Of a stretch of DNA of 64,000 nt, positions 58,550 through 64,000 are shown piece by piece. The notes below the pieces were generated by a model. That model ran no database searches, was not told the origin of the DNA, and was given only the letters and a program-made list of their open reading frames with translations. The DNA is from Amaurobius ferox (taxonomy: Eukaryota; Arthropoda; Arachnida; Araneae; Amaurobiidae). A program made the position numbers and the translations under genes. The stretch covers positions 35,750,484 through 35,814,483 of the forward strand of contig OX578155.1 of the NCBI GenBank assembly GCA_951213105.1, read 5' to 3'. How positions within the stretch are numbered: the stretch's first letter is position 1; every line of letters starts with the position of its first letter.

Positions 58550-58720
58550 TTATTTCTCCGTCCATAACGCTTGGCGAGATTTTGGCGACGGATTTGGCGG
58601 AACGTCGCCAACTTGGCGACTTTTTTAAATGTTGCTAAATTAAAGAAAATCTCGCCAAATGAATAAAAATGACGCTAAATCTATGAAAATGACGACTAAT
58701 TAACGAAAATTCAATATCTT
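58550..58720. repeat. TTGGCGA/AAAATGACG repeat block
   Basis: Dense recurrence of GGCGAGATTTTGGCGACGG, TCGCCAACTTGGCGAC and AATGACG-type words. Related to 5,780-6,250 and 22,280-22,445, with the clearest internal periodicity here. Confidence 0.5.
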
Positions 58721-60458
58721 GGAAAGAATATAAGTATCTACTATAAGAATAACCTATTTTTTTATGTAAAAGTTGTAAATTCATTGCATTATATAAAGAA
58801 AGTCATGTGCTGCCCACATCAGATTTTTTAAACTGATGTTAGGTAAGCAATGCTGGCATTGCTTCTATGGACCGCATACCACTGGACAAAATCTAACTAA
58901 AACTGATAATATTTGGGACATATTTGAAAAGTTTCTAGGATTAGGACAGGTGATCACCAGTCATGACCAGAATGTTTGAAAACTTTATCATAACCATTGC
59001 CATTTGAAAACTTGTTTCGGTCACAGTGCAGTTATAACCAGAATGACGAAAGATTTTCTCCATCGATGTTATGTGGTCATATGGTACGCAGAATACTAAT
59101 TTTGCTTGAAATGCTGCCTAGAAATGCTGCCTTGAAATGCTGTCTAGAACCGTGCAGAATAACCATGCTGTTTAATTCTCTGGTGATTGATCTGATCTAT
59201 ATACAGAAGAAATATATATATATGAATGTATATAATGAAGAAAAGTATGTATGTATGATCCACCATAACTAGAGAACGGCTGAACCGAATTTGATGAAAT
59301 TTGGTGAATAGTCTTAAAATCGCTCCACTTAAAACATAGGCCATGTTTCGGGTTTCTATAACCAGTGATTCTCGAGATATTAGTGAAAACTATACTTTCG
59401 TTTGTCTCATCATCACGGGAGAACGGCTGAACCAAATTTAATGAAATTTGGTGGGTAGTTTTGAAATAGCCCCCCATAAATTTAGTTTAAGTTTCGAGTT
59501 TCTAAGACTAAGGATTGTCGAGCTACTGATGTCAAACGAAACTTTGTCCAAGGGGTTCTACTCTCTAACTCCACGGTTACCAACGAAAAAGATTGGAAAT
59601 AGTTTGTTTTAAACGTGAAAATCAATTAAATCTCTGAGTTTTGTGTTAGTTTATTGAACGTATTAGTCATTTTTGAAAATCGCAGGTTTGAAATATGAAT
59701 TTAAATGGAAACTATCACCATGGTTTATTTTTCACAGGCTTACTCAACTACGAAAAGTATTAAAAAATTACAAGAAAGATCAATCATGCATAAAGCACTG
59801 ATTATGAAATACTTTCCAACTTTAATTTTACTTAAACATCTCTAAAATATAATAAATTCAGTTGTAATATATCACAACACTGCAAAAATTAATTATATTT
59901 GAAAATTTTAAACTTCATCGAAAAAAATGAACTTGATTCAAATGACGTCATCGAAATATAAATCACCTAGCTCTCTGTGTAAAAGCAGTAAATATTTCAT
60001 TCATACATTTTTATTTCATTCATCACAGTACTACAATAATTTGTTCTACTTAAAATCTTAAAATCATGGAGGTCAAAGTAATGTAACCCTATGCATAAAA
60101 CTTTATCGAAGAAGTCTGCCATTAAATTGTCTGCTTCTCTATGTAAAATCAATGATTGTTTTATTCATTGCAGACTCCTAAGCAAAATAATTTTGCGTTA
60201 AAGAAATTCAGCAATTCTTATACTACTCATCTTACAGTCTAATCAGTTTACATTCTCCATAAGTGAAAATTAGGTTTCGTTGTAGAAATAAGCAAAGTTT
60301 GATGATCATATAAACTCAAATATATTGTAATTGTGTTGTTTCAGAATATAGATGCACAGAAATTAAGCAAATATAAAGCGGTTTTAGGACGGATACAACA
60401 CTATATTTAAATTAAAAAGAACTTTAAAAATCACAAGTTTCACACAATATGGATGGTA

Positions 60459-60814
60459 GGGCGCGGTAGCCCATTGGTTAGCGCGCTGGAGTTGCACTCG
60501 GTAGGCCCGGGTTCGATTCCAGCCACTGCCAAAACTGCCGCCGTGTTCATGCGGAGTACGATCACGTTAAACATGTGGGTCTGAAAGTCCTTCCGAGAGG
60601 TTGGTGGTAGGGGAAGGAGGGTACGGTCCCTGTGGATGCCTCCCCCACTGGGTTCCGGTCTAAATTTGGTGGCACTTCCCGACCGTCCAAACAGTTACCT
60701 TACACCTTTCTGGTACCGGCCGTCCAAATGGATGCTCAAGTCCTTGTTGACGAGCCGGACGGCCTGGGTTTTCAACACCTTTCTGGTAGGTCGGACGGTC
60801 TGGGTTTCAACAAC
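60459..60814 (+). mobile_element. tRNA-derived SINE, complete, with nested hairpin
   Basis: Flanked by AATATGGATGGTA (60,446-60,458 and 60,815-60,827). The tRNA-like head has an A box TAGCCCATTGG (60,467-60,477) and a perfect B box GGTTCGATTCC (60,510-60,520). The body runs through GGTTGGTGGTAGGGG and CCCCCACTGGGTTCCGGTC. The tail hairpin GACCGTCC/GGACGGTC with inner TACC/GGTA is followed by (CAA)n. The tail is interrupted by a 60-bp hairpin insert. This is the best reference copy of the family in the window. RNA polymerase III transcription is inferred from the boxes. Confidence 0.93.
60716..60775 (+). mobile_element. 60-bp hairpin retroposon nested in the SINE tail
   Basis: CACCTTTCTGGTA (60,703-60,715) is repeated exactly at 60,776-60,788, bracketing 60 bp with a perfect outer stem GGCCGTCC/GGACGGCC, inner stem CTC-aa-GTC/GAC-GAG and 3' end TGGGTTTTCAA. 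The uninterrupted tails at 25,938, 30,307 and 56,086 show the empty state. Confidence 0.88.
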
Positions 60815-61675
60815 AATATGGATGGTATTGATCATTTAAACTCGAATATATTGTAATTGTACAGTTCCAGAATACAGATGCACAGAAATTAAGCAAAAAT
60901 AAAGCGGTTTTAGGACGGATACGACACTAAAAAGAAATTAAAAATGATTTTAAAAATCACGATTTCAACACAAGATGGATGCCATATTTTATTTTGAAGT
61001 GGGTCACGTGATCTCTTCATATAATAATCCCGTGATCTCTTCATATATTAGTCACGTGATCTCTTCATATAAAGGTTTTAATTCTTATTTTAATTGTTAT
61101 TTAAAACAAACTATTGAATATATTTTGCTGAACTTCTTTTTATATATTTTATGGGATAATTTGAATATTTCCTAAAACTTTCGAAGCAATTTGTGGGGTT
61201 TTAAATTCACTTAAAAATGTTTGAAAAATTAGGTCCCATAGGATTCAACGTATTTCATTTTTTCAACCCGGGTTCAATCCAAAACTAATTGGTTGATATT
61301 ATTCATTTATATTCCCATAGGTCCCACAGACCGTCTGAACAACATACTAAAATTTCATTGTGATAAAGTCATTTTTAAGGCAGTTATCGTGCTAAGACAT
61401 ACAGACAGAATAAGCAAAGTCAATAACGCTTTCCAACTATGTTGTAAAGTGTTAAAAATGGTTATTTAATTATTAGCATTTTATGAGGAAGATTCTTTCT
61501 TATGCAACTATGACTTATATAATGCAATGATTTTTTTCTTACATAATGCAATGAATTTACATCTTTCACAGTGAAAAAACAATGTATAAAATTCACGGTC
61601 CTATATGTTCCGGTGTAATTTTTATCAAAGTTTTGCATGGTAAATCCCGAGTAACGCCGGGTAATCGCTGCTAGT

Positions 61676-62439
61676 AACTAATAAACAATTTTTAACGGAG
61701 AAGACCATTCAGTTAACTTTTCAAACACACTTTTGATGTGTGCAAAAGTTATACAATAAAATCAATGTGCAAACTCATTGATTATTTCAAAGCCGGGCCA
61801 AGTCTTGATTAACATAAATGATAACAGAAAATGAATATCGCAACAAAATTACTTACTTCTGCAAAAGAAAGCTTGTTGAATAAAAGTTTACCTAAAAGTA
61901 CATACAAAATTAGTTAAAATATATAAAGTATCTACGTGGAAGTATCTATATAGAATGCAGGCATACGCCTGCATTCTATAACTATTTATTACCAGACACA
62001 CACATGGGGTGGTTTGTGTAAAAAGGTGCTGGTACGAATTGTTATAAAGATTGGCAAATAATTGATTAGTTACACATGCAATATAATTTTTAAATATATA
62101 GATATCTTTACAAATTATTGGCCAGGAAAACAATGGAAAGTCTGCTGAGATTTTATAAACAGCAAAAACTTCATTGTGTTCATCTAGCCTTTCCGACATT
62201 TAACAAAATAAGCACTCTTTTAACGTGTACTTTTATACATGACTGACAACAATTTGATATTTTTAAAAATACTTGAATTTGATATAAAACAATATTAAAA
62301 TGATGTTAGATTACTGTTAAAAGGAAGTATGCGTTATTATATATATTGAAATAAAACACTTATTTGATTGTTACATCATTAAAAATTTATATCCAGCATA
62401 ATAACCATAATAGCATTATACCGTAAAGAAAGATAAAAT
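61676..62439. other. AT-rich non-coding DNA
   Basis: No recognised gene. An inverted pair ATAGAATGCAGGC / GCCTGCATTCTAT lies at about 61,950-61,979. Confidence 0.55.
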
Positions 62440-62454
62440 GATGTAGCGGAGAGG

Positions 62455-62585
62455 AAGTGACTTATAGGTTTTAACGTCCCAATGGTCCGCCCCCGGTCCC
62501 GCCCATACTTACTACGGATACATAAATAATTTCATTGCTCGAAGAGAGAGTATATATAGATATAATAACCGTGAGAGTATATAAT
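62455..62585 (+). promoter_or_regulatory. GC-box-rich segment with TATA-like tracts
   Basis: Contains CCAATGGTCCGCCCCCGG and TCCCGCCC GC boxes, followed at some distance by GAGAGAGTATATATAG and a second GAGAGTATATAA. This resembles a promoter but only a broken LINE follows. GAGAGTATATA appears twice 35 bp apart. Confidence 0.35.
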
Positions 62586-64000
62586 CGCGCACCATAAGAA
62601 CTGGAACTGTAGGAGGCAAAACAGGTATGGGGGAAAAATCAACAACTTCATTGTAAATAATAACATCAAACACATCTTCCCCCTACACACTTAAATACAA
62701 ACACTCATGACACTACCATTGATTTTGACCTCGTTAATAACATACCCTTCCCTCATGACATACATACAATTAACGATTAAGCTCTGATCACCTTCCAGTT
62801 AAATTTACCTTTTATCTAACACATAACATCTCTATCACCCTATCCACCAAATCACCAAGTTCACACAAACCCTTGCAAATAACAAACTAATATAAGCCAC
62901 CTACAACAATATAAAAAACATCGACGCTAACACCAAAAAACTCACCTATGAAATCCAAAATGCAATTGCCACAGCTACCACATACTCCCCCCCCCCCCCC
63001 CAACCGTCACATTACAAATTACATTTTTCTATAAAGAAACTCATCAAGGATAGAAATAAAACCCGGAAAGCCTGGCAAATTACTAGACACCCCACCCGAA
63101 ATAAAATTAATAATTATAAACAGACCACCTAGAAGCACTCTATCAACTCACTCGTCCTTTCTGATAATTCCATCGGGAACTTTTATAATAAAATCAAAAA
63201 TATACATTTCAAAACCACCCATCTCGAAACCGCTAACGGATCAGCCCTCACAAACTCAGACATAGCTAACTCACTTGCTGATAACTACGAAAAACAATTC
63301 ACCATTAACTCTGACCTTAAATGCACTACCACCGAAAATGACATCACGGACACGATTAATTCCTTCTTTGACATAACACCCACTCTTCCCACCATTCCGG
63401 CCACTCCCTTTGAAGAAGTTCGGGAAATCCAATATTTAAAAGCCAGAAAGTCGCCTGGATTCGACAACATAAATAATAAAGCTCTCAACTCCCTCCCTCT
63501 GAACCTAATTTACTTCATTACTCTCCTCATCAGTGCTATTTTAAAATTCAATTACTTTCCAGACCAATGGAAAACTGCGGTCATTATTCCAATTTTGAAG
63601 GCAGGAGAAAATCCCACGCAACCACAAAGCTACCGCTCCATCAGCCTCCTCACATCTATCAGTAAACTAACAGAGCGACTCAAACAATTCATAACGAGCA
63701 ATAACATTATCATCCCACAACAGTTTGGCTTCCGCCCTCTACACGCAGCAACACCCCAGTTGTTACGTGTCACAGAATTCATATCTGAAGGAATGAACGC
63801 CGACCTAAAAACTGGAGTACTTCTTCTGGATGTATCGAAGGCGTTTGATCGTATATGGGACGAAGCTCTTATATACAGACTTATTAAACTGAACTTTCCA
63901 GATGCTCTCATACATCTTATACATTCTTACCTTCGCTGCAGATCCTTCATGGTCCGCACCAAGAATCTACTCAACACGCACACCTATCCGAGCCGGGGTT
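62586..64000 (+). pseudogene. Jockey-clade LINE fragment, damaged, continues past the window
   Basis: The start already lies inside the endonuclease (NWNCRRQNRYGGKINNF). The endonuclease C-terminal signature LSSDHLPV is at 62,777-62,800, in a different frame from the preceding text. After a C run (about 62,986-63,001) and a TAG at 63,130-63,132, a frame stays open to the window edge. It reads KSPGFDNINNKAL, YRSISLLTSISKLTE, IIIPQQFGFRPLHAATPQLL, LLLDVSKAFDRIWDEAL and IHSYLRCRSF. Compared with the copy at 26.3 kb it lacks about four residues after SISKLTE. The YADD motif would lie beyond the edge. It belongs to the same clade but a different family from the 26.3 kb LINE. Confidence 0.88.

Larger units (their letters stand above)
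59240..61675 (+). mobile_element. Composite repeat, probably Helitron-derived, with insertions
   Basis: The block carries two units of GAGAACGGCTGAACC(G/A)AATTT with ATGAAATTTGGTG, then text shared with 7,680-8,215 and 40,620-41,590. It ends in CCCGAGTAACGCCGGG, a spacer of nine bases and CTAGT (61,671-61,675), the arrangement of a Helitron 3' terminus. The middle holds a SINE and a partial tandem copy: 60,301-60,440 recurs at 60,829-60,965. No Rep/helicase reading frame was found. Confidence 0.5.

Noticed and set aside
60459..60530. Genuine tRNA gene at the SINE head
   Set aside because: The A and B boxes are good, but the acceptor and anticodon stems are not consistent and the same head recurs attached to the same SINE body elsewhere.
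62455..62585. 5' untranslated promoter of the jockey element
   Set aside because: The LINE sequence that follows starts in the middle of the endonuclease, so it is truncated and this GC-rich stretch is most likely flanking DNA.

Overview
This is a eukaryotic, AT-rich, gene-poor and repeat-dense genomic window, almost certainly from an arthropod and probably an arachnid such as a spider. That taxonomic guess is an inference from the mix of jockey-type LINEs, Tigger, hAT and Tc1 DNA transposons, a tRNA-derived SINE with a (CAA)n tail, and tandem C2H2 zinc-finger genes with CEVCQKGF fingers. There are no bacterial operons, rRNA genes or CRISPR arrays.

Only two loci look like host protein-coding genes: zinc-finger gene A (minus strand, 14.06-15.48 kb, 15 well-formed fingers) and zinc-finger gene B (plus strand, 44.44-45.41 kb, 11 fingers of which one is damaged). 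A third copy, C (plus strand, 50.66-52.02 kb), is a pseudogene. A and B are the cores of a large diverged inverted duplication: about 8.2-15.7 kb pairs with about 44.33-49.22 kb. After removing a 2.5 kb Tigger transposon from the left arm, the arms are nearly the same length. C and its 3' flank match the A arm again. CpG-rich promoter-like segments with CRE, CCAAT, GC-box and one Staf/ZNF143-like site lie upstream of A and B. Related promoter fragments without a gene behind them occur at 18.8, 25.0 and 28.3 kb.

Mobile elements fill most of the rest: a Tigger with intact ends but a broken transposase (9,522-12,045); a 5'-truncated jockey with an open reverse-transcriptase frame (about 26.27-28.21 kb); a 9.7 kb hAT with a perfect 8-bp target duplication (34,005-43,703) that holds a second, nested hAT (34,713-36,335), SINEs and a Tc1 remnant; at least six tRNA-derived SINE copies; a second, damaged jockey running off the right end; and Helitron-like ends. 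Long stretches (1-2.6, 19.2-24.9, 28.6-30.3, 30.8-33.2 and 52.5-54.8 kb) are AT-rich DNA without recognisable genes.

The most unusual signal is a family of very small retroposons of about 60 bp. Each is essentially one hairpin with a covarying 8-bp outer stem, a second stem with a 5'-side bulge, and a 3' end like that of the SINE tail. Copies are flanked by 10-15 bp target-site duplications, some are 5'-truncated to as little as 42 bp, and at 42.19-42.56 kb five different hairpins sit in a row, each separated by the same 11-bp target sequence.
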